From CATZDY01 sp045599035 (lineage in GTDB: Bacteria; Bacillota; Desulfotomaculia; Desulfotomaculales; Desulfocucumaceae), in the NCBI GenBank assembly GCA_045599035.1, contig JAZRVI010000045.1, positions 1 through 28,934 on the forward strand: DNA of 28,934 nucleotides, given 5' to 3'. Shown piece after piece: positions 23,097 to 28,934 of the stretch; within the stretch, counting starts at the first letter, position 1, and every line of letters starts with the position of its first letter. The notes beneath the pieces were generated by a model that had not been told where the DNA came from, ran no database searches, and saw nothing but the letters and a program-made list of their open reading frames with translations. A program made the position numbers and the translations under genes.

Positions 23097-23103
23097 AAAG
23101 CAA
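23075..23103 (-). promoter_or_regulatory. Likely rpsT promoter, partly inside the distal repeat
   Basis: On the minus strand TTGCTT (23098-23103) and TAAAAT (23075-23080) have a 17-base spacer. The -10 box lies in the gene-distal repeat copy. The other copies have the related TTAAAT at the same place but a poorer -35 match. Confidence 0.5.
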
Positions 23104-23132
23104 CTAGTAAAAAAGCTGCCAATTAAATTTTT

Positions 23133-23204
23133 TCAACAAATATTCAAGCTTACGAATCTCCTGTTGAAGACAAAGGGATTCGTAAGCTGATTTGTTGATT
23201 TTTT
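23133..23204. terminator. Long stem-loop immediately after the S55 peptidase gene
   Basis: TCAACAAAT and AGCTTACGAATC (23133-23158) pair with GATTCGTAAGCT and ATTTGTTGA (23177-23198), about 21 pairs. On the plus strand six T residues follow; on the minus strand the stem is followed by AAAAAATTT. The position suits termination of the minus-strand spoIVB-like gene, but the T-run favours plus-strand transcripts, so polarity is uncertain. Confidence 0.55.
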
Positions 23205-24219
23205 AAGCGGTAATTTCGGCAGCCTCCAGCATTTTTTCCCCGGTTACGGCATAGCCTCGAATAGGATCATTAATCAAAACATGGGTAACCGCTCCTACAA
23301 AAAGATTATTCTGGATGATGGGGCTGCCGCTCATACCCTGAATAATTCCGCCGCATTGTTTTAAAAGACGAGGATCAGTAATTTTGATTATTAAATCCCG
23401 TCCCTGGGAATCAGGCTGTATCTGTTCAATTTCCACCGTAAATTTTTCCACCTTATTGCCGTTTAAAACGGTGAGCATTTCAGCCTGGCCGGTTTTAATC
23501 TGGGAAATTTCGGCAACCGGTAGGGGATCAGCAAAATAAAAATTATCCGGGATTTGTTGCAGATGGCCAAAGATCCCATACGAGGTGTTTTTTTCTACTT
23601 GCCCCTGCAAAGGGGAATTATTTTCCAAACAGCCAATTTTTTCGCCCGGGTTGCCTTTTTGAGCCTGATTAATGCCCTTGATCAAGGCTCCGTAAATTTG
23701 ACCCTGGTTGATTTCAAGCTTTTTTCCGGTTTGGGAATCATTGACCATATGCCCCAAAGCCCCGTAATAATTATTGGCCGGGCAGTAAAAACTAAGGGTG
23801 CCAATGCCGGAAACACCCTCCCGCACGGTAAGACCCAGCTTATATTGGTGGCTTTGGGCGGAGTAAACCGGAATAAGGCTCAGAATTTTTTCCTGGTTTT
23901 GGCGTTTAAAGCGAATTTCGACTGCTTCTCCTTGATTTTGCCGAAGAATTTCGCTGATTTGGGCTTGCTTTTGCACAGAGATTCCATTAAGGCTCAAAAT
24001 CAAATCTCCTGGCCTAAGACCGGCTTCTTGAGCCGGATTAATTTTTTGGCCTTGCCGATTGGTGATTCCCAAAGTCTTCAACACTAAAAGACCTTCCTGG
24101 TTGATGACTACGCCGACAGCCTGCCCGCCAGGAATAATTTGGGGAGCAGCCCAGACCCAGTTACAGCTCAAGCTGAACAGCAAAACCAAAATCAAAATTA
24201 ATCGGGAAGCTCTTCCCAC
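23203..24219 (-). CDS. spoIVB: SpoIVB-like serine peptidase (PDZ plus S55 domain)
   Basis: A 338-residue exported protein. A signal peptide or membrane anchor (7-24, ending VWAAP) is followed by a PDZ domain (about 30-115; AGLRPGDLILSLNG) and an S55 peptidase domain. Its catalytic residues match SpoIVB: H157 in GALGHMVND, D282 in ITDPRLL and S297 in GMSGSP, followed by VGAVTHVLIND. SpoIVB is secreted by the forespore and triggers sigma-K processing through the SpoIVFA/FB complex. It starts at GTG (24219), five bases after AGGAGGTG. The usual spo0A neighbour is absent, and the protein is shorter than the roughly 425-residue Bacillus enzyme, so a paralogue with another role is possible. It is divergent from the spoIID-like gene. 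Confidence 0.88.
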   Translation of the reverse strand: MGRASRLILILVLLFSLSCNWVWAAPQIIPGGQAVGVVINQEGLLVLKTLGITNRQGQKINPAQEAGLRPGDLILSLNGISVQKQAQISEILRQNQGEAVEIRFKRQNQEKILSLIPVYSAQSHQYKLGLTVREGVSGIGTLSFYCPANNYYGALGHMVNDSQTGKKLEINQGQIYGALIKGINQAQKGNPGEKIGCLENNSPLQGQVEKNTSYGIFGHLQQIPDNFYFADPLPVAEISQIKTGQAEMLTVLNGNKVEKFTVEIEQIQPDSQGRDLIIKITDPRLLKQCGGIIQGMSGSPIIQNNLFVGAVTHVLINDPIRGYAVTGEKMLEAAEITA

Positions 24220-24367
24220 TTGAACACCTCCTTTTTTTCTGCCTGTAAAATAGAATTAACCTCAAGAAGCGGTTTTATGTTCCACAGATAAAGCCCGTTT
24301 TGCTGGCAGTTGACTTTTTTCGATTAGACAAGGAAAAATGAAAACAACCGGAAGCTTTAGTTATAAG

Positions 24368-24412
24368 CCCCGTTTGCAGCGAATAAATATTCTACAGGTT
24401 AGAAACGGGGTG
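24368..24412 (+). promoter_or_regulatory. Possible ribosome-binding-site-sequestering stem before the spoIID-like gene
   Basis: CCCCGTTT (24368-24375) is exactly complementary to AAACGGGG (24403-24410). The right arm contains the GGGGTG ribosome binding site (24407-24412) of the ATG at 24418. The 27-base loop is AT-rich. This could hold translation down until the stem opens, or simply be a leader hairpin. Confidence 0.45.
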
Positions 24413-24417
24413 AAAAA

Positions 24418-25362
24418 ATGAAAATCTTGAAAACGGTTTTGGTGGTGGTTTTGCTGCTGGTCTTGATTTGGAGCTGGGCTTTGGAAGAACCGGCCGAAAT
24501 TACCCTGGAACCAGGGGAAAATATTTCTTTGTATGTGCATGAAACGGGAGAAGTTTTGGAAATTCCTTTGGAAGAATATGTGCTGGGAGTGGTGGCGGCG
24601 GAAATGCCGGCTTCCTTTCCGGTGGAAGCTTTGAAAGCTCAGGCCGTGGCAGCCAGAACCTATGTTTTAAAGCGAATGGAGCAAGGAAAACCTGCCCAGC
24701 ATACCCAGGCTATAGCCTGCGATGATCCTCAGCATTTTCAGGCCTGGATTTCCCAGGAGCAAAGGAAAGAAAACTGGGGTTGGGATTATGCGGATTATGA
24801 ACAAAAAATAAAACAAGCCGTAGCCGCAACTCAGGGACAAGTCTTAAGCTGGGAGGGACAATTAATCGATCCGGTCTATCATGCCTCCTGCGGAGGAGAA
24901 GGCACCCGCAATTCCGAGGAAGTCTGGTCAGCCAGTCTGGCCTATCTGCAAGCAGTGGATTGCCCCTATGATGCCGATCCCCAGCCTTTTCAAAGTGTTC
25001 TGCTGGAAGGTCAGGAAATTATTGACGCTTTGGATCTGGATTCTCAGGAGGCTTCGCCTCCAGTGGGTGTGATTGCCTATGCTGCTACTGGCAATCCGGA
25101 AATGTATCTGGTGGCTGGCCGGGAATATTCAACGGCTGAATTACGCAAGCTGTTGGACTTGCGTTCCATGAATTTTAGCATTGAAAACCGGGAAACCGGC
25201 TGGGAAGTGCAAACCATTGGACATGGTCATGGGGTAGGGATGTGCCAATATGGAGCCAAAGGCTATGCAGATCAGGGTTATACTTATCAGGCTATTTTGG
25301 AACATTATTATACCGGGGTTAGTTTAACCGATTATCAGCAATTTAATTCCAGTGGACTTTAG
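24418..25362 (+). CDS. spoIID: SpoIID-like lytic transglycosylase
   Basis: A 314-residue protein with an N-terminal membrane anchor (5-21) and an extracytoplasmic SpoIID/LytB domain. The catalytic glutamate is likely E62 in LGVVAAEMPASFP, followed by ALKAQAVAARTYVL. Potential zinc ligands lie in YHASCGG (H155 and C158). The C-terminal signature is GHGHGVGMCQYGAKGYA followed by ILEHYYTGV. SpoIID degrades glycan strands during engulfment, together with SpoIIP and SpoIIM. The GGGGTG ribosome binding site overlaps a leader stem. The spoIVB-like gene diverges from it, and two Cys/Gly-rich microprotein genes follow in the same direction. A vegetative LytB-type homologue is the main alternative. Confidence 0.88.
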   Translation: MKILKTVLVVVLLLVLIWSWALEEPAEITLEPGENISLYVHETGEVLEIPLEEYVLGVVAAEMPASFPVEALKAQAVAARTYVLKRMEQGKPAQHTQAIACDDPQHFQAWISQEQRKENWGWDYADYEQKIKQAVAATQGQVLSWEGQLIDPVYHASCGGEGTRNSEEVWSASLAYLQAVDCPYDADPQPFQSVLLEGQEIIDALDLDSQEASPPVGVIAYAATGNPEMYLVAGREYSTAELRKLLDLRSMNFSIENRETGWEVQTIGHGHGVGMCQYGAKGYADQGYTYQAILEHYYTGVSLTDYQQFNSSGL

Positions 25363-25433
25363 CACCTCTTGAGCTGGAGCTGCATAAACTACAGCATAAG
25401 CTGAAAGCTTAAAAACAAAGGAGGTATTTTTTT

Positions 25434-25577
25434 ATGGCTTATGGTTGTGGTGGTTGCGGCGGTGGCTGTGGCAGTTGTGGTTGCGGTGAAGGCAGCTTTA
25501 TGTTATTCCTGATTTTGATTCTGTTAATGTTCTCCTGTGGCTGGGGCGGCTGCGGAACTTGTGCCATCAGTGACTAA
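25434..25577 (+). CDS. Cys/Gly-rich single-helix microprotein 1
   Basis: A 47-residue protein beginning MAYGCGGCGGGCGSCGCGEG. A hydrophobic helix (about 22-33, FMLFLILILLMF) follows, then a second Cys/Gly/Trp patch, CGWGGCGTC, and AISD. It has eight cysteines. A strong ribosome binding site (AAAGGAGG, nine bases before the ATG) and its paralogue immediately downstream make it a real gene. The layout recalls small one-helix spore peptides such as the YjcZ type, but the cysteine repeats are unlike those and I do not assign it. It lies 71 bases after the spoIID-like gene and may share its transcript. The Cys patches could bind metal or cross-link in the spore envelope (inference). Confidence 0.85.
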   Translation: MAYGCGGCGGGCGSCGCGEGSFMLFLILILLMFSCGWGGCGTCAISD

Positions 25578-25616
25578 TTAGCTGATTATTTTCACAAGAG
25601 AAAGGAGGATTTCAAG

Positions 25617-25724
25617 ATGTGTCAATGCCAAAATGATTGCGGTTTCTTGTTATTTTTAATTCTGATTCTCCTGGTTTTCTCCGGTTCCTGTGGATGCGGC
25701 TGTTTTGGAATAACTGATAAATAG
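25617..25724 (+). CDS. Cys-rich single-helix microprotein 2, paralogue of microprotein 1
   Basis: A 35-residue protein: MCQCQNDCG, a hydrophobic helix (FLLFLILILLVF, 10-21), then SGSCGCGCFGITDK. It shares the helix core FLILIL and the C-terminal CG-rich patch ending in I-(S/T)-D with the preceding 47-residue protein, from which it is 39 bases away. It has its own ribosome binding site (AAAGGAGG, eight or nine bases before the ATG). It has six cysteines. A terminator follows ten bases after the stop. Membrane insertion is likely from the helix. The function is unknown; sporulation or envelope roles are inferred from context only. Confidence 0.83.
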   Translation: MCQCQNDCGFLLFLILILLVFSGSCGCGCFGITDK

Positions 25725-25733
25725 TTCTGGGGC

Positions 25734-25772
25734 AACAGCTTCTAAGGTTTAACTTTAGAAGCTGTTTTTTTT
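25734..25772 (+). terminator. Intrinsic terminator after the microprotein genes
   Basis: AACAGCTTCTAA pairs with TTAGAAGCTGTT with little unpaired sequence between them, followed by a run of T residues. It ends the spoIID-like/microprotein transcript. Confidence 0.9.
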
Positions 25773-25792
25773 GGGGCAATTTTTTTGAGCAG

Positions 25793-25984
25793 TTAAGGAA
25801 CCACGGAAATCAATTTTTGTGATTTAGGTAATTTGTAGTGATAAATTCACCCTACTTTTTGATATTTTAGACTTGATTTTTGATGATTTTTATCTCTTGG
25901 ATAAGTTTTTTTGTGGAAAAAACAACTAAAATTTTCGTGCCAAACCACCTCGAATTTTGAAAATTGATTTCCGTGTTAAGGAAC
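25793..25984. mobile_element. MITE-like element, 174 bp with 16-bp terminal inverted repeats and 9-bp target duplication
   Basis: TTAAGGAAC occurs at 25793-25801 and again at 25976-25984. Between them, the sequence starts CACGGAAATCAATTTT (from 25802) and ends with its exact reverse complement (to 25975). The 174-bp interior is AT-rich and encodes nothing. Terminal inverted repeats plus a flanking direct repeat are the hallmark of a non-autonomous DNA transposon. The mobilising transposase family cannot be identified here. The element sits directly upstream of the promoter of the next gene. Confidence 0.85.
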
Positions 25985-25993
25985 TTTTCAGCC

Positions 25994-26022
25994 TTGTTCA
26001 GCTTTGTTCAGAATGTTATAAT
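25994..26022 (+). promoter_or_regulatory. Promoter of the unknown helical protein / MFS transcript
   Basis: TTGTTC (25994-25999) and TATAAT (26017-26022) have a 17-base spacer. The -35 box begins ten bases after the MITE target duplication. Confidence 0.6.
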
Positions 26023-26057
26023 TAAGGCTGATGATTTTTATTCAGAAGGTGATTTCT

Positions 26058-26858
26058 TTGAACAAAGAACCAATAGAAGATTCTTGGGTTTTGGAAAAAA
26101 TCAATTTGATGCGGAAAGAATCCGCTGATTTAATCCTTCGCCAAAAAGCGGCTGAACTTTTGCTGCAAAATGCTCCGGAAGTAATCAGGCAAAATTATGA
26201 CCTGAATATGCAGCTGGCAGCTTGGCTTTATCAGGAACAGGATTGGACGGAGCTTTTGAAACTGGTTAGGCTAATAGCGGTTTTGGAAGATGCAAGCTGC
26301 TTTTGCTGGGAAAAACATCCCCGCCGAGCTGAAATTTTTGCTGCTTTGCAAAAAGAAGAAGAATGGGGGGTTTTGTTTTCTACTTTAAAAAATTCTTTGC
26401 AGCATAATTTGAACGGAGAACAGCTTTTGGAGCTGATCAATTATTTGAATAAGCTGTTATTGCTGAGTCAAAACCAAAAAGCCAGCCTGGTTTTATCCAA
26501 AAATGGTCAAAAAATAAAATATGACAGCCAAACTTTTCGAGATATTTTGGCAGAAGAAACCGTGCAAGTGGCAGCTTTGGCCTTAATCAAACTGCTGAAT
26601 GCTCCGGGGGGAACCAATATTTGGCTGGAGCATCCGGAAATCTGGCAGACTTCGGAACTCAGTGAAGCTTTGCTGGAAGCTTTGGCGGTGCGTCCAACTT
26701 CTTTGGCTTTATGGTTGGAAGCCAATCAGGAAACAAAAGTTTTTCCGGCCTGTCTGACCAGAGAAGGTCAGAGGATTTGGCCGGACATCCTGAACCGGGC
26801 TAAACAGGTCTTGCAATTTGATCAAAAAATACTTCAAGCAGATTCCGACAAAATTTAG
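26058..26858 (+). CDS. Hypothetical helical protein, family not recognised
   Basis: A 266-residue, cytoplasmic-looking protein rich in Leu, Glu, Gln and Ala. Most of it seems alpha-helical (LILRQKAAELLLQNAPEVI, QLLELINYLNKLLLLSQNQ, LSEALLEALAVRPTSLALWL). There is no signal peptide, membrane span or catalytic motif I can name; two cysteines lie close together (SCFCW). The helical pattern could be a TPR/HEAT-like scaffold, but no repeat period is clear. I chose the TTG at 26058 because AGAAGGTG lies four to six bases upstream. The in-frame ATG at 26031 is only nine bases from the -10 box and has no ribosome binding site. The MFS gene follows after 27 bases, so co-transcription is likely. Confidence 0.7.
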   Translation: MNKEPIEDSWVLEKINLMRKESADLILRQKAAELLLQNAPEVIRQNYDLNMQLAAWLYQEQDWTELLKLVRLIAVLEDASCFCWEKHPRRAEIFAALQKEEEWGVLFSTLKNSLQHNLNGEQLLELINYLNKLLLLSQNQKASLVLSKNGQKIKYDSQTFRDILAEETVQVAALALIKLLNAPGGTNIWLEHPEIWQTSELSEALLEALAVRPTSLALWLEANQETKVFPACLTREGQRIWPDILNRAKQVLQFDQKILQADSDKI

Positions 26859-26885
26859 CAAATAAAATTCAAGTGGAGGAAAATT

Positions 26886-28292
26886 ATGGATAAGGATCAA
26901 AATCCGGATGAAGGAACTGGTCAACGCATAGTTTTAATTGTAGCTTGTGTAGCTGCGTTTATTACTCCTTTTATGACCAGCTCCATCAACCTGGCCATAG
27001 TAGATATTAGCCAGCAGTTTCAGGCCAACTCTTTTTTATCCGGCTGGGTTGTAAACACTTATCTTTTGGCAGCGGCAGCTTTTTTATTACCTTTGGGTCG
27101 TTTGTCCGATATGATAGGTCGAAAAAAGATTTTTAATCTGGGTATGTTTATTTTCTTTTTGGCAACTCTTTTATGTGCCTTGTCCTGGTCTATTGAAACT
27201 TTACTGGCTTTTCGCTTCGTCCAGGGACTTGGCTGCTCCATGATTTTTGGAACCGCTATTGCAATATTGACTTCGGCCTATCCGCCGCAGAGCAGAGGTA
27301 AGGTTCTGGGAATCAATGTTGCCTGTGTTTATCTGGGTTTGTCATTGGGACCTATCTTTGGCGGAGTGCTGAACCATAATTTCGGCTGGCAGTCCATTTT
27401 CTGGTTTGTAGTTTTGCTTAGTTTGATTGCTTTGTTGGCTTCTTTAATTTTTTTAAAACAGGATTGGAGAGATAACAAAGAAGAAAAGTTTGACTTTATT
27501 GGTTCCGGCTTATATTGTTTGGGAACTACCGCTTTGTTATTTGGAATCATGTCGCTTTTTGATTTGAATTATGGAAAATATTCAGCCCTGGCCGGACTGT
27601 TTTTGTTATTAACTTTCCTGGCATATGAATATAGACAAGAATATCCGGTATTAAATGTTAAGCTGTTTTCACATAATACAGTCTTTATTTTTTCCAATCT
27701 GGCTTCTTTAATCAATTATTCTTCTACTTTTGCAGTTACCTATTTAATTTCTGTTTATCTGCAGGTGGTTGTGGGTCTGAATTCACAAATATCCGGCTTT
27801 ATTATGCTTAGTCAGCCAATTTTCATGGCCGTTTTATCACCTCTTGCCGGTCGACTTTCCGACCGGTTGGAGCCTCGGATTCTGGCTTCTCTGGGCATGG
27901 CCTTAATTACTGTGGGATTGTTTATTTTTTCCTTCTTACAAAACGACACTTCTTTAATAAAAATTATTATTAGCCTGGCTTTCATTGGAATTGGTTGTGC
28001 TTTCTTTTCTTCCCCCAACACCAATTCGGTGATGAGTTCGGTGGAAAATCGCTATATGGGCATAGCTTCTTCTACCCTGTCGGTTATGCGTTTGAGCGGA
28101 CAAGCTTTCAGTATGTCTCTTGTAACCATGTTTCTGGCCATTTATCTGGGAGGAACCGTGGAATTGAGTCAGGCTAATCCGGATTCGGTGGTTACAGCCG
28201 CTCAGGTTACCTTTCGAGTTTTTGCTGCTCTATGTTTATTAGGAATCTTCGCTTCTTATGCCAGAGGCAATCTGCGGCAAACTCAAAAATAA
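26886..28292 (+). CDS. MFS drug/proton antiporter, DHA2 (14-TM) type
   Basis: A 468-residue polytopic membrane protein, about 14 hydrophobic spans by eye. It has motif A, GRLSDMIGRKKIF, between TM2 and TM3, and an antiporter motif C, GLSLGPIFGGVL, in TM5. TM1 has ACVAAFITPFMTSSINLAIV, typical of the EmrB/QacA group. These proteins expel drugs, dyes or metabolites in exchange for protons; the substrate is unknown. The ATG at 26886 follows GTGGAGGA by a few bases. It is 27 bases behind the unknown helical protein gene and probably in its operon. There is no local regulator gene of the TetR or MarR type. Confidence 0.92.
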   Translation: MDKDQNPDEGTGQRIVLIVACVAAFITPFMTSSINLAIVDISQQFQANSFLSGWVVNTYLLAAAAFLLPLGRLSDMIGRKKIFNLGMFIFFLATLLCALSWSIETLLAFRFVQGLGCSMIFGTAIAILTSAYPPQSRGKVLGINVACVYLGLSLGPIFGGVLNHNFGWQSIFWFVVLLSLIALLASLIFLKQDWRDNKEEKFDFIGSGLYCLGTTALLFGIMSLFDLNYGKYSALAGLFLLLTFLAYEYRQEYPVLNVKLFSHNTVFIFSNLASLINYSSTFAVTYLISVYLQVVVGLNSQISGFIMLSQPIFMAVLSPLAGRLSDRLEPRILASLGMALITVGLFIFSFLQNDTSLIKIIISLAFIGIGCAFFSSPNTNSVMSSVENRYMGIASSTLSVMRLSGQAFSMSLVTMFLAIYLGGTVELSQANPDSVVTAAQVTFRVFAALCLLGIFASYARGNLRQTQK

Positions 28293-28373
28293 TAGATTGC
28301 AAATGCAGAGAATTATTAAACATACCAGCAGTTCTACTGGTCGCCTAATCTTAATTACCGGAGGTAATGGTTC

Positions 28374-28841
28374 ATGAAAAAGTTAATCGCTATAATAATT
28401 TGCTTTACAGTTGTATTTTCGTTGGCGGGCTGCGGAAATACAGCAACATCAAATGTGAAGATTGATTATGGTACTTCTTCTATTTATTCAGAAGATGATA
28501 TGAATGCTGCGATTGAAATTATCAAAGATCAAATCAATTCGTGGGAAGGTTGTGAATTACATAGCCTTTCATATTCATCTGATGACTCATGCAATAATGC
28601 TGATAGTATTGCCTGGATGAATGATTTAGAAGAAGCAAATGACAATAAAGAAGTCTTTACTCAATGCATCATGTTTGAAAGCAGTTTCCGTTCTCCTAAA
28701 AATGGCGGTGGAGCGTGGGCTGCAAACGAGGAGTACACATGGTCTTGGTGGTTAGCTCGCAGCGAGGGCGGAGAGTGGAAATTGATGACTTGGGGTTATA
28801 ATTTGCGGCGTAAAACCCACGTGCTTGCACGTGGGATATAA
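28374..28841 (+). CDS. Small lipoprotein with 3' end overrun by an IS200/IS605-type left end
   Basis: A 155-residue predicted protein. The signal and lipobox are MKKLIAIIICFTVVFSLAGC, with the lipidated Cys at 20. The mature domain has EDDMNAAIEIIKDQINSWEGCEL, SIAWMNDLEEAN and WSWWLARSEGGEWKLMTWGY. The last residues, NLRRKTHVLARGI, are encoded by the hairpin of the mobile element starting near 28805. They are therefore not native; the original protein probably ended at or near MTWGY (inference). GGAGGT lies nine bases before the ATG. The fold resembles small secreted lipoproteins of gut Clostridia but I cannot name the family. It is 81 bases after the MFS gene and may be independent. Confidence 0.75.
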   Translation: MKKLIAIIICFTVVFSLAGCGNTATSNVKIDYGTSSIYSEDDMNAAIEIIKDQINSWEGCELHSLSYSSDDSCNNADSIAWMNDLEEANDNKEVFTQCIMFESSFRSPKNGGGAWAANEEYTWSWWLARSEGGEWKLMTWGYNLRRKTHVLARGI

Positions 28842-28934
28842 GCCGCTTTAATTTTTAACTCCAGCTTGTTGACAATTACATGGATTGAATATATAATCTA
28901 TGTGTAACTTAAAGACACAAACAAAAGAAAAATA
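28805..28934 (+). mobile_element. Left end of an IS200/IS605-type element, running off the window
   Basis: A nested hairpin: GCGGC (28805-28809) with GCCGC (28842-28846) enclose a perfect stem CCCACGTGC (28816-28824) / GCACGTGGG (28827-28835). A strong promoter follows and then the window ends before any transposase or TnpB start. Subterminal hairpins in place of terminal inverted repeats are typical of this family. Its start inside the C-terminal codons of a lipoprotein gene marks the insertion junction. Confidence 0.6.
28869..28897 (+). promoter_or_regulatory. Near-perfect promoter inside the mobile element
   Basis: TTGACA (28869-28874), a 17-base spacer and TATAAT (28892-28897) make a full consensus promoter, presumably for the transposase or TnpB gene beyond the window. 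An imperfect palindrome (ACATGGATT 28878-28886 / AATCTATGT 28895-28903) overlaps it. Confidence 0.8.

Noticed and set aside
23554..24087. Plus-strand open frame (177 codons) opposite the spoIVB-like gene
   Set aside because: Antisense shadow of a protein with an intact catalytic triad; no initiation signals.
24310..24338. TTGACT as a -35 box for the spoIID-like gene
   Set aside because: No acceptable -10 lies 16-18 bases downstream; a sporulation sigma factor promoter is more likely but I could not place one with confidence.
28325..28340. Small hairpin ACCAG/CTGGT between the MFS and lipoprotein genes as a terminator
   Set aside because: Only five pairs and no T-run.

Overview
The window looks like a chromosomal segment of an anaerobic, spore-forming Firmicute of the class Clostridia. 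The reasons are a SpoIID-type lytic transglycosylase and a SpoIVB-type S55 peptidase, strong AGGAGG-type ribosome binding sites, frequent TTG and GTG starts, TAATG stop/start overlaps, moderate-to-low G+C, and the nature of the individual genes. I cannot name the genus. There are no rRNA or tRNA genes and no CRISPR array.

Layout. (i) Positions 1-110 hold a hairpin plus tail resembling the right end of an IS200/IS605-type element, followed by a minus-strand lipoprotein gene (160-597). (ii) 774-3040, minus: a Ski2-like DExH helicase encoded as two adjacent ORFs, divergent from a small cysteine-containing protein gene (3151-3360). (iii) 3416-8309, minus: a FAH-family hydrolase gene coupled to a large membrane-anchored phosphatase-fold protein gene, then an ABC exporter half-transporter with its own promoter and terminator. 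(iv) 8430-19458, plus: a long, tightly packed run, probably one or two operons, of HD-domain protein, PflX-like radical SAM protein, mutS, hydantoinase/oxoprolinase-like protein, histone-deacetylase-family protein, mutL, RsmJ-like methyltransferase and miaA. It ends at a terminator shared with convergent htpG. (v) 19517-22509, minus: a GT4 glycosyltransferase gene followed by htpG. (vi) 22684-23103, minus: rpsT with a threefold 52-bp tandem repeat over its leader. (vii) 23203-25772: a divergent sporulation pair (spoIVB-like minus, spoIID-like plus) followed by two unusual Cys/Gly-rich one-helix microprotein genes and a terminator. (viii) 25793-25984: a 174-bp MITE-like element with 16-bp terminal inverted repeats and a 9-bp target duplication. 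(ix) 26058-28841: an unrecognised helical protein, a 14-TM MFS exporter, and a lipoprotein whose 3' end has been overrun by the left end of an IS200/IS605-type element that runs off the window at 28934.

Functionally the core is the mismatch-repair/RNA-modification operon. MutS recognises mismatches, MutL has an intact endonuclease motif, MiaA prenylates tRNA and the RsmJ-like protein probably methylates RNA. Two metabolic or acyl-modifying enzymes (hydantoinase-like and HDAC-like) are embedded between mutS and mutL. The sporulation block combines a peptidoglycan-remodelling enzyme, a signalling protease and microproteins that look like spore or membrane peptides.

The most notable items are the split helicase, the MITE, the triplicated rpsT leader, the paired Cys/Gly microproteins, the mobile-element ends at both window edges and a related remnant inside the HD gene leader. 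I did not find a clearly new multi-gene defence or biosynthetic system.
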